Positions 13,501-26,500 of a stretch of DNA of 64,000 bases are shown here, piece by piece. The stretch is taken from the NCBI RefSeq assembly GCF_040954835.1, contig NC_090703.1, positions 13,077,001-13,141,000 of the forward strand. The letters run 5' to 3'. The position numbers were made by a program, and so were the translations under genes. The DNA is from Lepisosteus oculatus (Eukaryota; Chordata; Actinopteri; Semionotiformes; Lepisosteidae). The notes below the pieces were generated by a model. That model was given only the letters and a program-made list of their open reading frames with translations. It was not told the DNA's origin and did no database searches. Position 1 is the first letter of the stretch, and every line of letters starts with the position of its first letter.

Positions 13501-16500
13501 TGGGACTACTTCTGCGGAATCTGAAGAAAGGAGAACAGGAGATCAGCAGGCCACAGCGGAACTCTGACCAAATGGTTCCTGACCACAGGTCCAAGAAGTG
13601 ATCTAAAGACCTCCATTTTACTAGTTTTGGCTATGTTTCAAATCCCACCTTTGTTTCATTATTGTTTTTCATTTGTCTTTCTTTTTAAGCATCATTATGT
13701 CCCATTTTTATTAATGACAGCCATACTGAAGAGCCTCCTCCAGGTCAGCTGTGTGAAAATGAACAGGGGAACTATTTCAGTGTTGCCATCTTCGGTGCAT
13801 GATGTTTCACCATGAGGCTTTGACTTCAAGTGACTCTGCAGACTCAACTGGTCTGCCTTCTGCTTTTAGTGAACATACCCCTGGTAGAAATGTTATATAG
13901 CATAGCTGAGAGCAGAAATATTATATAGCCAGGTAAAAAACAATCAATCAAACAACAGAGAATTATACACAGACATGACACAGCATGCAATGTTCAGGAA
14001 CATTTGCAACAACAAAATTTCAGAAAATGAAATAAAAATGTCTAAAGGTATACATATAAACTTAAACACTTGTGTCAAAACATAATTTTTTTAACGTAAT
14101 CTTTTAGACTCATGATGAACTGGAATGGCCCACTAATATATAACTGACAATAAGGAAGTCAGCTAAATACCGTTTACTTAAACCCTTACAGTTCATGGCT
14201 TTTGAATCCAGTATTGAAGAGAGAATAATCCTTCTTAATCCCTCCTCTTCTGCCCAGTCCCTCCCTGTAATTCCAAGGTATCATATGCGTTCCTTAGGCT
14301 GATCTGCTCCACTCTCCACTCCACTATAAATTACCTCAGTGACCTACTGGTGCCCTACAAATATGCACGTCAACAACCCTGTCTTGGGCCGAGCGGCTCA
14401 ATATGCCTGCGCATGCCTTGTTCCTTCAAGGTCCATCCCAGAACTGCACAGGGCTAACAGGAAAGAGGTAATAAGAAGAAACATTCACACAGAAAAACCA
14501 AGAGCTGGTCAAGGCTTTCTACACGAAAAATACATTATTTTCTCTACGAAAAATAATGAAGGCAGACACTGACCTGACTAAAGTGAATTTCATACAATCA
14601 TCAGGTAATTTCATATAATAAATTGACAAAAAAAACATTCTTATTTAAAAATGAACCTCATAGCAATTTCAAACCTGGATAAAGAACACCTGTAATCCTA
14701 CTCCCTTCCTACAAGGTACAGGCTGTAGACACAAAAAAGGAAACAGCTATGTGTTAGCTGCATTACTGTTCTTCTTTTCGCTATCTCTTGTTATCACTAA
14801 CTGCGATGGGTGGCCTTTTAATTACAGGTGGATATCACTGTCCACTACATCTGCATTGTAGTTTAAAGCTAACTACAGAAGGTCCGGGATTAGGTTCATA
14901 GTAACTCTCTTATCAATTCTATCATCGTTGGGAGGGGCAATGAAGAGACTGAGGGGGGAGGGGTCTGGTGGTATGGGGGGGGGGGATTTGCCCCACTCAG
15001 TGCGATTTGCCCTGTGGCCTGCACTACCCAGCCAGGGTAGGGGATGATGGAAGATCCAAGTGCTAAAGCTGGGTAGAAGCCAATCACCCACCTGAAGAGG
15101 ACAGGGGCCTGTCACAGTTAACAAAGTCTGTTAATTACTCAAGAAGTGGCACTGTTGCTGAAACAGCATCAGAACAGTTAAGCTTCATACTATTAATCCA
15201 CCAGCAAAAAAGTATCTTTGGCCTTAAGTCTACTCGTTATTTTAAGACTCCCATGAAGGTGTGTTTGAAAGCACTGGGAAATGGGATGCTGGCTTATAAT
15301 GGTGCCCTGGAAGACTCCAATTCCAATTGGCAAATCACTCTTTGTTTAGTCAATATGTAAGTCCTGTGTTAATGAGCAGAAGGGAAATAATAAAGGTTTA
15401 TTGGCACCTGTCAAATGTGCACAGCTGTGATATGTTTTAGCATTGTAAAAAATGAATCTTATTAGTTTCTTTATTTCCAAGACCCAGACATAAAACCGAT
15501 ACTGTAAGGATATAAAAAAAACTCTGTCTGCAAGGCCATCAAAAAGTACACCAGCTTCAAAAGGCTTGAGATCTATTCAACTAAGTCTCTTTCTGAAAAA
15601 GATACAGCTTTGTGACACAGGTATTTCTTCATGAAAATTAGATATAAAAAGATAGAACAATAAACAAACCTTTTCCTTATTTTCCCCAGACGTTACAATG
15701 CTGCATCAGTACCGCAAAGCAAATCAGGGCTCAAAACATGGGAGTGTGTTTCCCTTATAAAAACAAATTAAAAAAAACCCTGTCCCAACACGCCTTCAGT
15801 TTAACTGAAGGTGCAGGAACCAGATTACTACAAACTGTAAATGAGCTTAATTAATAAGTTAGTTAAGTCCTCTCCAAAGTGAGAAGAAAACTGCAAAGAA
15901 TTTCATCAGAAAGTGGCTGGCACGGTCGCTGCACAGACGCACAAGAGTAAACGCAGTAAAGGGTGGAGTGTGTACAGTGGGGCAGTCTGAGCAAGCCTCA
16001 ACAGGTCATGGCAGGGGTGGCTGGGAGGGCAGCACTAGGAGTGCTTGTGGACCCAGGCCATTAAAAATGCACAATTACACATTAACTACTGTTCCAAAGA
16101 TTTCACCTTATTTCTGTTGCTTACCTGGCTCAGGATGGTCCACTGTGTTGGATAAAGGCCCACCCAAAGTTGCAGATAACACAAGAATCAGTGCATCCTT
16201 GAACTGCTCAAAATGAACCTAGAAGAGAAAGGTTACCAGTCAGAAAGTAGCTCGGTTGTCTCAGTTGAACATGCTTAAAGAACCTGAACAAGACAAAAGA
16301 CCTATTATACTGTGTATCATTACTAAGTATAAAAGGCCTGTTGTTATTATTAAGCAAGTGAGTATTCATAGTTAGGTCTCTCTTATCTTGTTTGCATTCT
16401 ATGCGGTCCATTTGCAACCCATATATAAACAGTTCATTTAAAACAAATTTGATGACAGACACTGTTATCTTGGGATATTTTGACATGTAGCACTGTTGTA

Positions 16501-19500
16501 AGAACGTTTCTTGGCAACTGTTGCCATCAGACGAGCCCCCACATACATGGAGGAGCAGCTCAGCATGGCTAAGAGCAGTGGGTAGAAGCTCAGTAGTGAA
16601 CCTCCTTCAGAGCTGACCTTTAACCTTCAATTCTACACCCATTTCCCCATCATGAGGCCCATCACCGGGGATGGGTGTGGCCTCTGGCGAGGGGTTCATT
16701 CTCTTCCATGAAACGCGCAGAGCTGTCGCAGGAAGAAAAAGCAACAGCTGTCAGCTTTGTCCGTCATGCATATGCATATTTCCTTTGTGAACTGTGAAGC
16801 TGTGACTCCTCGGGTTAGAGACCGTGCTGAGTGACTGCTGCCACTATGGATGAACCTTTTTTCGCCCAAACGTAAAAGCTATTCTATTGTTAAGCAGGCG
16901 GCTGGGTCGCTGCTGTTGTGCTACAGGAAAACAGATGTTTTCTCTGGCCTCCCCTTGACAAACACATGGTTATTAAAAGACAGAAGCTGTCATTGCCTGA
17001 TGTAGAGAGAAGGGTGCTCACTGGATATATGGCCCTCCAGCAGGGGACAGACTGTGTGCATAGAAAACAGCACATGTGCATGGTCCAGCTAAAGTTGAAA
17101 GATGATGGATTAGATAAAGAAAATGAATTAAAATTACATTCCTGTCCACAACATAAGAACAACGTAGAGACGATGTGTTAATTTCACATCAAGTCAACCC
17201 ACATAAAGATGACTGAAAATGATTCCATCCTAATCATTCCATGGCGAAAAGGCACAAAAAAATTAAACAGCAGTGACCAAAATGGTAGTGCTTGCTGTAG
17301 TATTAATACAGAGGGACAACAGAACCCTGCAGTGAACTGGAGTTTTCTCATGTCTACACAAGCTTATCAATATTCATTCTAGACACGGTGTCAAGGTGCC
17401 GCAGTGATCCTTTCATCCTAACATCCTCACACCAACTGCAGCTAGCAGCACTGTCTGAGGTACTTGTGCATTAAAATTAGACTGGTTACCCTAGTTACCC
17501 ACACCTAGGATGGAGTCATAAAGCCCCAATTAATCTCAGACAAGAGGCTCTCTCCGCATTCAGCAGACAGTATTCAAGCTGTTGTGTGCACGGCAGGGCT
17601 CACTATCAAGAGGGGCCGCAGTTCAAAGCAGACGTGTCCACACAGCTGTGACAATGAAAAGCACCGTAAAGTGGTCCTGAAATTCACTTCTTCACAGCCC
17701 AGTATTCCGGTTACAAAGGGACAAGTAAAGGTTATATTCCATTCCGCAAAGCCGAATGAGGAACCAGGTGTCACACCTGAAAAAGGCCCAACGGCTGAAA
17801 CAGGGTGTTTCTTCTTTTGACTTTATCGTGCAGAATTAACCTGTGCTTGTTCCTTTGCGATCAATGCAGACTGAAACAGCTCCCCACTGAGGCAGAATGC
17901 TGGTTTACTGACAGAGCTATAGGAGAACAAAGATAAAAGTGCAAATTCTAAAATGCTTACAATGGCTAAATGGAAAAACGGAAGAGAAGTGCCACTGGAA
18001 TTTTCTTGGCTCACAGACTATACTGTTTGAGGTCTCTAGCTGTGTTGTCTCTTCAGGGCCAGATGGCTCTCCCTCCACACAGACTCTCCACACTCTCTCC
18101 CTTCCTACAGCTGCTGAGTATAGGAACTGGGGCCACTAGCGAGATTAAAACAAGCCATCAAGTGGGCAATAAGTAGTCCGATGGGAGCAAGGCATGTGGA
18201 AGAGGGAGGGGTTCCTGCGTGGCTGACGAAATGTGTGTTTCTTCCATGCGGATGTGTGTGGTGCCTCAGAAACGTACAGTAACTGAGATCATAAAGTAAC
18301 TGATTACCTAAATCGAAAAGCAGGACCATTTCCAGATAGGGCAAAATGACAAAACGACTCGATTCTTTTTCAAAGTGTCTTAATACATAATTGAGTGTAC
18401 GGGGCAAAATAATAATATTAATGTTGTAACCAACAAGACTTTGGGAATTGTAAATAAAGTCAATAAAATGACCACAGCCCGTGGTCAAATATTTTATTTA
18501 AAAAAATATTTTTAATAAGATAAAGTTTAGTTTATTTCAATGTAAGATGGAAAGGGAGTCTTCTACAGAGGTACTTCAGAAATGACTGGTGACTACTGGG
18601 CTCAATCCTGAACAGGTTCCAGACTAAGGAGCTGTGGTTTCATCTATACTACGATTGTTTGCTTGTGTACACAACAGTTCTGTACATTGGGCCACTTTCA
18701 TAAGCCTTAAATAAACCTTTTGAATACCGAAGTGCCTAGTTTGTTACTACAGTTTAACACACGGCATGCTGCCTGTGGATTGGGAATAGAGCATACAGCT
18801 GCTTTCACACTCCACCCAACACAAAGGTCACAGAACAGGCCTGAAATGTGCCACACACTCCCACAATGATTTATAAACTTAGGAATCCAGGTCTCAGAGT
18901 TTGGGCTGGTTTCCACAGAGACCTCCATAGGAACCACAGAAAGATGTTGATCTTCAATGCGTGGCAGCCCCATAAACTCTTGTTCAGAAAGCACAGCGTC
19001 TGTCGCTAATATGGGCTTCATTCCTGCAGTAATATCAGGAAGAATAATTACACGACCATTATTTCAAATGATACAGTTTTTATTGTGGTATTTAAGGACA
19101 AAACAGCAAATTCCTCACTGTGCACTGTGGAACTCCACTGTGTTTAAAATGAGGAATGGTCACAGAGTCCATATTAATCTCCACTGCTCTCTGAGGGAGG
19201 CCCGTAGGAGTAAGGTCCAGAACAATCTGCCAACACCTTAAGCCATCAATGCCACCTGCACCTTACATGCGTAATACTTTCTACTGAGATGCCCCCAAGC
19301 TTCTAACTACCACTTACTATAAGTACCTAGTACTACTAGCTAATTAGTATACTACTAAGTCCCTTTAGTTGTTGTACAGCCTTTAAATATGTAGCTTCTC
19401 TTCTCATTCTCAAACAATGGCCTTGTTCCAAGCTGTAAAAGAATGCTGCCTCACCCCAGTACCCGTTCCACACCACATACTGTACATGAGCCAGTTCTCA

Positions 19501-19778
19501 CTTAGATCTGGAAACGGACACACAGACACACAGAACTGACCACACAAGCTGATGCCCCCAACCCTATCCCAGCAGGCGCTGTCCCGTACCCTGTCAGTGT
19601 GAAGTCCCTCTTCTGGCAGCAGGGTGTGCAGTAGTGTAGGGGCGACTTCTTCAAGATGCAGGGCCCTGCACAGCTCCGAGAGCTCCTCCTGACCCAGGGA
19701 CCCCGAGCCGCTGGTGTCGAAACTGTCGAAGACTTCCTTCAGCTGAGCCTCGTACTGGTCCTGCTGGGCTTCATCCAT
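1..19778 (-). CDS. nin: ninein (centrosomal coiled-coil protein), 5' part of gene, runs off the window
   Basis: Ninein anchors microtubule minus ends at the subdistal appendages of the mother centriole. Sixteen coding exons are in frame with one another, in transcript order: 19778-19590, 16218-16125, 13520-13351, 8585-8540, 7828-7656, 7286-7140, 6685-6518, 6157-6021, 5400-5260, 4993-4819, 4529-4419, 4074-3985, 3504-3366, 3100-2979, 2654-2044 and 1520-1. All acceptors are AG and all donors GT. They give about 1,344 codons out of roughly 2,100 in vertebrate ninein. The N-terminus has an EF-hand (residues 21-32), followed by conserved blocks such as GKRYGRRS, STPYRQLKRH, DESGRRTTT and DLDPGSAEFFLQEERL, then continuous coiled coil. 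These blocks match ninein as I know it rather than ninein-like, and the neighbours (abhd12b, pygl, trim9) agree. The C-terminal third lies left of base 1. Confidence 0.95.
2044..3100 (-). CDS. nin: nin coding exons 14 and 15 (coiled coil)
   Basis: Exon 14 (3100-2979) encodes LGSEDCPPFNMSLEAEM and ends DGK. Exon 15 (2654-2044, 611 nt) encodes about 203 residues of coiled coil dominated by Glu, Arg, Gln and Leu (for example EERLELERRHAEEV). It is far more GC-rich than its introns, so the opposite strand is also open over a long stretch. Those antisense ORFs have no homology that I recognise. The exon ends in phase 2 (AG) and joins the first G of the giant exon to make an Arg codon. Confidence 0.92.
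3366..6157 (-). CDS. nin: nin coding exons 8 to 13 (start of coiled coil)
   Basis: Exons at 6157-6021, 5400-5260, 4993-4819, 4529-4419, 4074-3985 and 3504-3366. They encode ALDFGLERKVNLSELT and ASFKAEIRYLLECVDRELRE, then heptad-repeat sequence rich in Glu, Lys, Leu and Gln. FGDLDPGSAEFFLQEERL marks exon 12. Phases run 0, 2, 2, 0, 0, 0, 1 without a break or stop. Intervening introns are 0.3-0.6 kb. Confidence 0.93.
6518..8585 (-). CDS. nin: nin coding exons 4 to 7 (EF-hand-like region)
   Basis: Exons at 8585-8540, 7828-7656, 7286-7140 and 6685-6518. The 46-nt exon 4 encodes SEEYEAEG, a block conserved in ninein. Exon 5 is GC-rich and gives QFHFWNPDDP, then a helix pair. Exon 6 has a degenerate EF-hand loop (KLDSDGVMRVQDF) and STPYRQLKRH. 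Exon 7 has DESGRRTTTPSAMTSTIS and DTWQEEGIEN. Compared with the human protein as I recall it, about five residues (NVDGE-like) are missing between exons 5 and 6. A second GT donor lies 6 nt downstream of the first (see findings). Confidence 0.9.
6775..6850 (+). repeat. SINE-like repeat fragment (nin intron)
   Basis: 'cttatacttatatggtgctt' and 'gacactccattcaaagtgac' resemble the head of the fish repeat 'tatagcgcttttc...cactccactcaaagcgc'. Same family as 52355-52515, which preserves the middle and end. Confidence 0.45.
8586..13350 (-). other. nin intron 3, 4.8 kb
   Basis: No coding exon recognised on either strand. It contains a C-rich and CT-rich run near 9750-9780, a G-rich run near 11470-11490, a poly-T run near 9366 and generally AT-rich sequence. 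The short ORFs here have no recognisable motif. Confidence 0.6.
13351..16218 (-). CDS. nin: nin coding exons 2 and 3
   Basis: Exon 2 (16218-16125) encodes VHFEQFKDALILVLSATLGG, the second helix pair of the N-terminal EF-hand-like module, and ends in phase 1. Exon 3 (13520-13351) completes the split Asp codon. It encodes the conserved GKRYGRRS block followed by a poorly conserved acidic, Ser/Thr-rich linker ending VQNDSE. Only these two segments are coding. The 2.6 kb between them is intron with no recognised feature. Confidence 0.9.
16219..19589 (-). other. nin intron 1 of the coding region, 3.4 kb
   Basis: Open frames of up to 127 codons (18105-18488 minus) have no motif or splice context that I recognise. 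A CTA/TAC-rich imperfect repeat occurs near 19310-19360. Nothing else can be supported. Confidence 0.55.
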
Positions 19779-19809
19779 CCCATAGCACAGAACCACCTGC
19801 CCGCTCACC
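19590..19809 (-). CDS. nin: nin first coding exon: start codon and EF-hand
   Basis: The exon begins after an AG acceptor at 19810-19811 and carries 31 nt of 5' UTR. The ATG is at 19778-19776 and 63 codons follow. The start MDEAQQDQYEAQLKEVFDSF aligns with the known ninein N-terminus, which decides the start. A canonical EF-hand loop spans residues 21-32 (D21, S23, S25, S27, E32), so calcium binding is plausible. The exon ends at HTDR in phase 0 with a GTACGG donor. The upstream reading frame stays open through the UTR, but no ATG precedes this one in the exon. Confidence 0.93.
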
Positions 19810-22800
19810 CTGGGAGCAAGAATGACAGGGAGAAAGGGAGAGATTTAGGAAACCCTAACTCACCATTGCTGAGATATTGCATTGAGGAGAATTTCCCGCT
19901 CAGCTGGTGAGGAAAATTCTCCACAATGCTTTCTTGTCATCTTGTCTTGCTGGGACTATGGATCAAGCTGCCCAGCTATGTTTTTGAAGCTGATACCCTG
20001 GATCTTCTCAAGAAATGGCTGGATCGGATTCCTGGAATAATTAACAGTCAAACAGGCCAGATGGGATAAAATGTTTTTAGGTTCTTAGGTTATTTTTAAC
20101 AGACCTCTTCACTTTGAGCAAAATAGAAGTGTTTTTGCCTTCTAAGATTCTTAAATAGTTCTGTTCATGCCCACAATCTCCATCTTTACAAGACCACTGA
20201 AAATCTCAAAATTAGCTTTCAAAAGCAAACAAGTAGATTCCGTGCAATACCAGTGAAAATTGGGTTGAGAAATATTCTATGATTGAGTCTTTTCTTAAAC
20301 TGACGTACCAAATTTACAGATTTTTAAACAGAAATTCCAGTTCAGGTCTTCTAGGACATTAATTAAGTTTAATGTTCTTGTAAGCCTGTTATTCTTCCAA
20401 TGAACCATATTGATTTTAAACTTAAATCACTTAGGCATGAAAGCAGACACCACTGTGAAGTTAAATGCCACAGATGCACTAAAACTGACTGAACAACCAG
20501 AGACATCTTAGTTTCACCTGTTGAAATTCCAATGAAGAACTTCGTTACTAAGCAGGGAGAGGAACAGGGTATGGGATAATAGAAACAAGCAGATTAATAA
20601 GACAAGGTGAGTCACTTGCCTGTAGGGACAGAAACACCCAGTACAGCAGGAAGGGATTGAGAATGTACACTACTAAGATTATTCTAAAGCAGGTGTCATG
20701 GACTAAAAGTGTAAACAGCTGCTTAACTTCTTTTTAGAACTACTTCAAAAAAGATCGTAAACTAACAGCCATTGTAAATTTTGCATGTATGCAATCTAGT
20801 GCTATAAATAGTTGATTAAGAGAGAACTGTGGGTCAGCTGAAATATCTTTTTAATCTATCTGTAATAAATCTGGATTGGATCCATGCCTATCACTGAATT
20901 GGTGTCACAGCAGTATATTTAGAATTGTTTCAATCCAGAAAAAATGTTAGACTTTCTGCACAAATAAGAGATTTTTTTTGTGTAAAAATGTTTACTTTAA
21001 CAGTATCACTGAGTCGAATCCAACACAGTAAGATTGAGCTTTTCTTGTGTTTTCAAAGGTTTCGAAAACAATCACACTATTCTGCTCTTTACTATTTTTA
21101 CTAATCTTTACGTAAATATTTTCTCAAATGGATGTCAACAATTTCATGTTTTGAAGGACAATGTTTTTTTATTTTAATGAGCAGCAAAATATTGTCATCT
21201 GTTGTCTTAACTGTGTCCCATGCTACAGCTTTGGATGTTGATAGGTCAGAATAGTATATTTTTATTGTTGTAAATAATTTTCAAAATTCAGAACATTTGC
21301 ACCATAGAGCATAGTCCTAGGTTCCTCATGTGTAGTGTCTTACTGTGAAAAGGAGTTCAAGATTTTTTTTATCAGAATAAAGTGATTTGTTTAGTATATG
21401 CTGGCTTGGCTTGCATCATCACCAATGCAGTCATATTGATTCAGAGGTCTTGCATGTAACTGACTGTGTCCTGAATTTTTGTTCACATCATTGGCAAACC
21501 TCTCATTCAGTCTTATGATCGAGCCCCACTACTTCAAAACATATGAAGGTGGCCTCTGTGAGCAATTGCAAAAGTTTGCTTTTGTGGGTTACTCTAAAAG
21601 CTAAAATGGGAGAAAAATATGAACACTGCAGGAGAGAGGATGAAGGAGAAGCGGTATATCTTGATGTTTCTGTTTACATTCAGTCCAAGATCCTGTCCCT
21701 GTCCGGATAACAATCAGGCTACTGTGTACAGTATGTTTGCTGAACGTACAAGGTGAGAAAGATAATTTTACCTTTGACCTAAGACATCTCGCTGGCCAGC
21801 ACACAGACCCAAAATCCTTTTGTGGTCAGATGGATTACCAATGTTGCTAAGACAGGAGTTCATGGAAGGGCAAAACTACTTCCATTCCTTCACCTGGGCA
21901 GTCAAGGCCAACTGATCTATTAGATAAGCAGTATTAGTACCTTAGTGTCTGGACAGATAATGCCATACCAGTGTGGTGTAGAGATCCTACACACATTCAG
22001 AGGAAAGACAAACAATGTTGTAAAACCCTCCCCTCTCTGACTTGGTTTGTAACCTGTTTTGTCTCACTGGATTTCTCTCTAAAGCTAACTTCACAGTACA
22101 GGAGGGCTACTGTACACTATGGTTCTTCCTCCTAACTTTAATCTCATTGAAAAGACAAGCATATTCTACCCTGTTTAACCTACAAGAGAGCAAAACATTT
22201 CCCTGGTGACTTCAAAACTCCAAAACTAGGCAAAGTTCACAACTAGTCAATTCAACACCTTCTCCGGTGTTCTGAACATTTTTATAGAGAGGATGGTTGC
22301 ACACAGATGTAGCTGATCTTTACCCTCTCTACCTCATGCGAAGGTCTGGACTTCTTCTCTGATTGGTCTCAGAATTCACACACCCACAGTGCAAACCATC
22401 TCAGAGAAACAGTTGTTTCCCTTCACATACCCTGTCATAAATTACCCAGTGTCAAAATAGCTGAAATCTTGGGTTTTGATCATTTCACAGCTGTGTTCTT
22501 TTTACTTGCATAATTAAAATAAAATATCTAATAGATAAAAAGCTGATTTTGCCAATTTCCTTTTAAAAATGAGCCCTTCAGAGAAATACACGACTGGGGG
22601 TGAAGAGAAAAGGGGATTTGTGTTGTCTAATGCAATTTACATCAATGAAACACAACACATTTGGACTTACACATCCAAAAGGCTGAACAGATGATCAGTG
22701 ATGATAAACAGGCTGATTCCACAGCCACAGGAGTATGTTAGGGTAGGAAATAAATAGATGTAATAGAAAAAAGCAGATAAAAGATAAAGATATGAAATAA

Positions 22801-25800
22801 GCAAATAAACAGACTACTGATTTCCTAGATAGAATCATCAGTTTCCAAATTAATAAAAGCACATTATGTCAACGTGATCACACACAGCAATTCAGCATGT
22901 GATATAATGCAATACATTAATGTAAAGCTTTATCTGACATAACTACCAGATTTGGTCATTTAAGAGCCTATAACCCACAATTCAGTGATAAAAGGACAAT
23001 ATCAAAAACCTAATTTAAATTTATCTATGTATGCATTATATTATAAGAAAAAAGTGTGTTTTAGTTACAGAATAAATTCTGTTGCTTCTGGGAAAACTGT
23101 CCCAGGTGTGAGTGTGTGTGTGTTTGTGTCTGTGTTTGCCCTGCAGTGGACAGGCATCCCACCCAGAGTGTATCCTGCCTAGTGCCTGTTGCTTGCCAGG
23201 ATCCTGTACTGGATAAAGAGGTTAGAAAATAGATGGTGTATAATTTCTCCTGGTGATCAACTTGGAAGCCCTCTTCACTGGGAGCTAATATGGCAGACCA
23301 AAATGGACTGAGGCAGACTGTCTACAGAGTGCACCAAGCTGTGACTGTGCAGGGAGGAGACTGTCTCACAGGACCCACTCACAGCTGCAGTGCACTAGTC
23401 CTTCAAAAGGACCACCATCAGCCAGGTGTCCTTGAGCAGGCCCAGGGAGCTCCATTCAGCGCAGACAATGGACTTTTTAAATGCAATCACTGCACTGCAC
23501 TCTAGTGTGTCAGATGAAATACAAGTGAATTAGCACTCTGCAATACATTAGTACTGATGATTGCAAGGTTGATACAGTAGTTAAACATCATCTCCCTACT
23601 TATTACCTCAGCAAATAACTCATGCTTTCAGAGCAATTAAGAACATTAGCACATGAAACCAAAATATAGGATACAAAGGATAGGATGTTTAATAATGTGG
23701 TTCATAAAACACACAATGAAACAATTTACTGTCTCTATATCAGAATGGGCAATGCAGGTGCCATACCACCTAATATTGTTCTCAGAATGTATATATTGGC
23801 AAAAAGTATATTTGTAAATGTTTGAGTTAAAAATATATATGTATTTTTAATAAAAAACTGTATTTTTTAACATCCACATGTAAGATATTTGAACAGTTAT
23901 GGCCTTTACTTTGCTCCTAATTACCTTCATCATATACTGTAGAAGAGCTCAGGTGGTTAATTACCTCTTGGCAAGCTCCAGGTCTCCTTATGAGACCAGG
24001 AATCAACATAATGACTTTGATTCCATTCTCTCCTGTAAGCAGACTGATCATATTCTGCACCAAAAGGATGTCAACTACATGACAGTAAACCAGCGAGAAG
24101 CCTGCATTTGTGGTGTTAATAAATACTGTAAATGCACTAAAAGTCTGAATTGTGAATGACATTTCTGCAGCTAGCACTGTACTCGCTCATAATACTTGGG
24201 AATAAGTATCCTGAAAGGCTGGGAATATAAACTCAGCAGAAGAAAAGGTCATTTCCTTCATTCACTGTATGACTTTTGATCAAGGTGCTTCAGCTGTCTA
24301 ATAGATCCAGACCTAAATGCATAAGGATCTACTATCAACTAGACACAGAATCCTTCCCCATGTGTTATATATGTAGTAAACAATGCATGGACTAATTCTC
24401 CCAGCTAAGCTAATGGAAAGGGGGTGTTTCTTCAGCTAAACAGAGAGTGTTTAGGCCTCAAGGTCATCTGTTACCAAAACTGGTTATCCAATAAATGAAA
24501 CTGTTTTTACTATGACTGATGAGACTGTACTGTTTCTGAGAATGATACCACACAAAAGGCTCAACAACAAGGTTAATTTGGGCTTAAGCAGGTGTACCAT
24601 CAATGCAATAATACGCCTTTTCACTGGACACAGGCTCCTGAGATTACTCAGTCATCCTTTCATTTTTACATTTTATGTTATCTATCGTACCTGATGACTT
24701 GAACCATGATGGCCTCGTTACAACAGACAAAAGCCCATTGTTAATACTACATATTTTTACTTTTGATAATCAAGTAGTATTTTCATAGGTACATAACGCT
24801 ATTTGCCTTTAATACACTGGCAAATAACAATACACCCTAATGCATGGATACTGGAGACGTACAGATTGCGGCCTCTACTAATTGAGTATTACCAAAGTAA
24901 TATATAAAAAGGGCAGACTTGAAAATAAATACTTCGTTGGTGTTATACGTCATTGTTGAAATACAGGACGGATATAGGAAGACGGTGTGTACATAACCTG
25001 ATGCTGCAAACCGAAAAAAAAGTCAAATATTATTTTCAAACTAATACAAACAAGATAATAACACACGGACACTTAAATGACACAGAATTGATGTGTTCTA
25101 CGTAAAGAAACCGTCAGGAGACGTGTTTTTGAGCTGCCGGCGGAATGAATAAGTTTGTGTCAAAATACATTTGCATTTGTAGTCCGCCTCCCAGTCGGCT
25201 TTTTCAAAGCACAACAGCAGAGATCTGTCCTGCTTCCTTGAATCAACAGGCTACCAGCCACCGGTCTGCGCTTAGCAACGGCAAAGCAAGTTGCCAGTCA
25301 AGCCAATCAACACGGCACTGAAGCACAACAATTATGAAAAATGCAAAAACATATATTTATTCTTAATATTATGATTAAGAAGTGGCTTTATTGCTGTATA
25401 AACAATATTGATTATGAGGAGAAAACGGACTTTGGTATATGAAAACATTTTGTACAATTCATGATTTCTGCGTAATTCATACTGGAATCTAGATTAGGCA
25501 TCAACAAAAGTGAAAGTTGATGTAAATCATTCCCTTATTTATATTTAAGTGGCCCAAACAGGTAAATTCCTTAACCCTTGGAAAACCATGGTATTTTCCA
25601 CGTTGCACTTTTCTGCAGCCACTAGCTGCCCGTAGTAGGATATTTGCATTTGTAAAGCGTCCTTTCCACAAAGGAATTAGCAGGCAGAACGAATCGGATT
25701 AGAATAATGTCAATCGCCAGTGGTCAACGAACACAAGGACCGGGGCTAGGATGCAGACGGCTTCGTAGACAAAGTTTACAAAATAACAGGGATGAAATAC

Positions 25801-26238
25801 TAAACAACTGGAGAATAAGTTTTTACCGTAGAGCACGTAGTATTAGGTTTTCGTAGAATTCGTGTTGTGGCTCTTATGTATTTGATCAGGAGCAACAATA
25901 TCTGAGTGCCTTTCCGTTTTCAAAAATCTCAGGAGTCCGTGTCAATGTTAGAAAAAATAAACACCGAATAACATGTTATCTTTTGTGGTAACGATATTAA
26001 TAGCAACGGCAATAATCAATAATGCCATGGATATTCATACAATGGCATCACAATGTTTCTCATTCGCATTCCATATTTTTGCAAATCTCTGAGATCTGAC
26101 TTTTCCCTAAATAAAGCAACATTTTCAACAACAAAAAAAAACATTATCTATGCATGGCTTCATTTCGATCGAAGGATGTAGAGCAAGAGCACACAATTAA
26201 GTTAAAAAAAATCAAAAAGGATTGGGTCAGCAACTTAC
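19810..26238 (-). other. nin 5' intron, about 6.4 kb
   Basis: This lies between the first coding exon and the probable untranslated exon. It is AT-rich, with an L2/SINE-like tail at 23107-23238 and a T/A-rich run near 23820-23870. Moderately CpG-containing sequence around 25100-25300 could be a second promoter, but no splice donor there can be tied to nin. Confidence 0.5.
23107..23238 (+). repeat. L2/SINE-type 3' tail fragment
   Basis: A TG-rich start is followed by 'tgccctgcagtggacaggc' and the 'actggataaagaggttagaa' ending with a degraded 'gatgg' tail. This resembles the widespread fish repeat tail 'ctggataagcggttagaa...gatgg'. It looks diverged and truncated, so it is an old insertion. 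Family assignment is from memory of fish genomes. Confidence 0.6.
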
Positions 26239-26500
26239 CCACAACGCTCCCAACTTTAAAGATGCGCCCTTCCTCTTACCACTGGCAGGATACCAAGTCA
26301 ATGATACTGCACCGATTTGACGAAAACAAAAAAAAAAGAGGACGCTTTTCTTTCCTTCTCCGGGAATATTTGGTAAAAAAATATTTTGAGGGCTAACCGG
26401 CTCTACTCAGGACCCCGGCGATCCGTTCTTGAGCTTCTGGTCGGGTGATACTGCAGACGAGCCGCTGTCGCGATCTGCTCTGCTCGGCTTCATGGTACAG
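26239..26500 (-). other. nin: probable nin untranslated first exon and promoter region
   Basis: On the minus strand a strong donor (GTAAGT-like) sits at 26238-26237, right after a CG-richer stretch (about 26390-26500) with several CpGs. There is no ATG-initiated ORF in frame. The position, upstream of the nin coding start and divergent from abhd12b, fits a noncoding exon 1 spliced to the acceptor at 19810. The 5' limit is a guess: no TATA box is evident. This is inference from splice signal and context only. Confidence 0.4.

Noticed and set aside
18105-18488. 127-codon minus-strand ORF in a nin intron
   Set aside because: AT-rich, no recognisable motif, and no phase or splice match to neighbouring nin exons.
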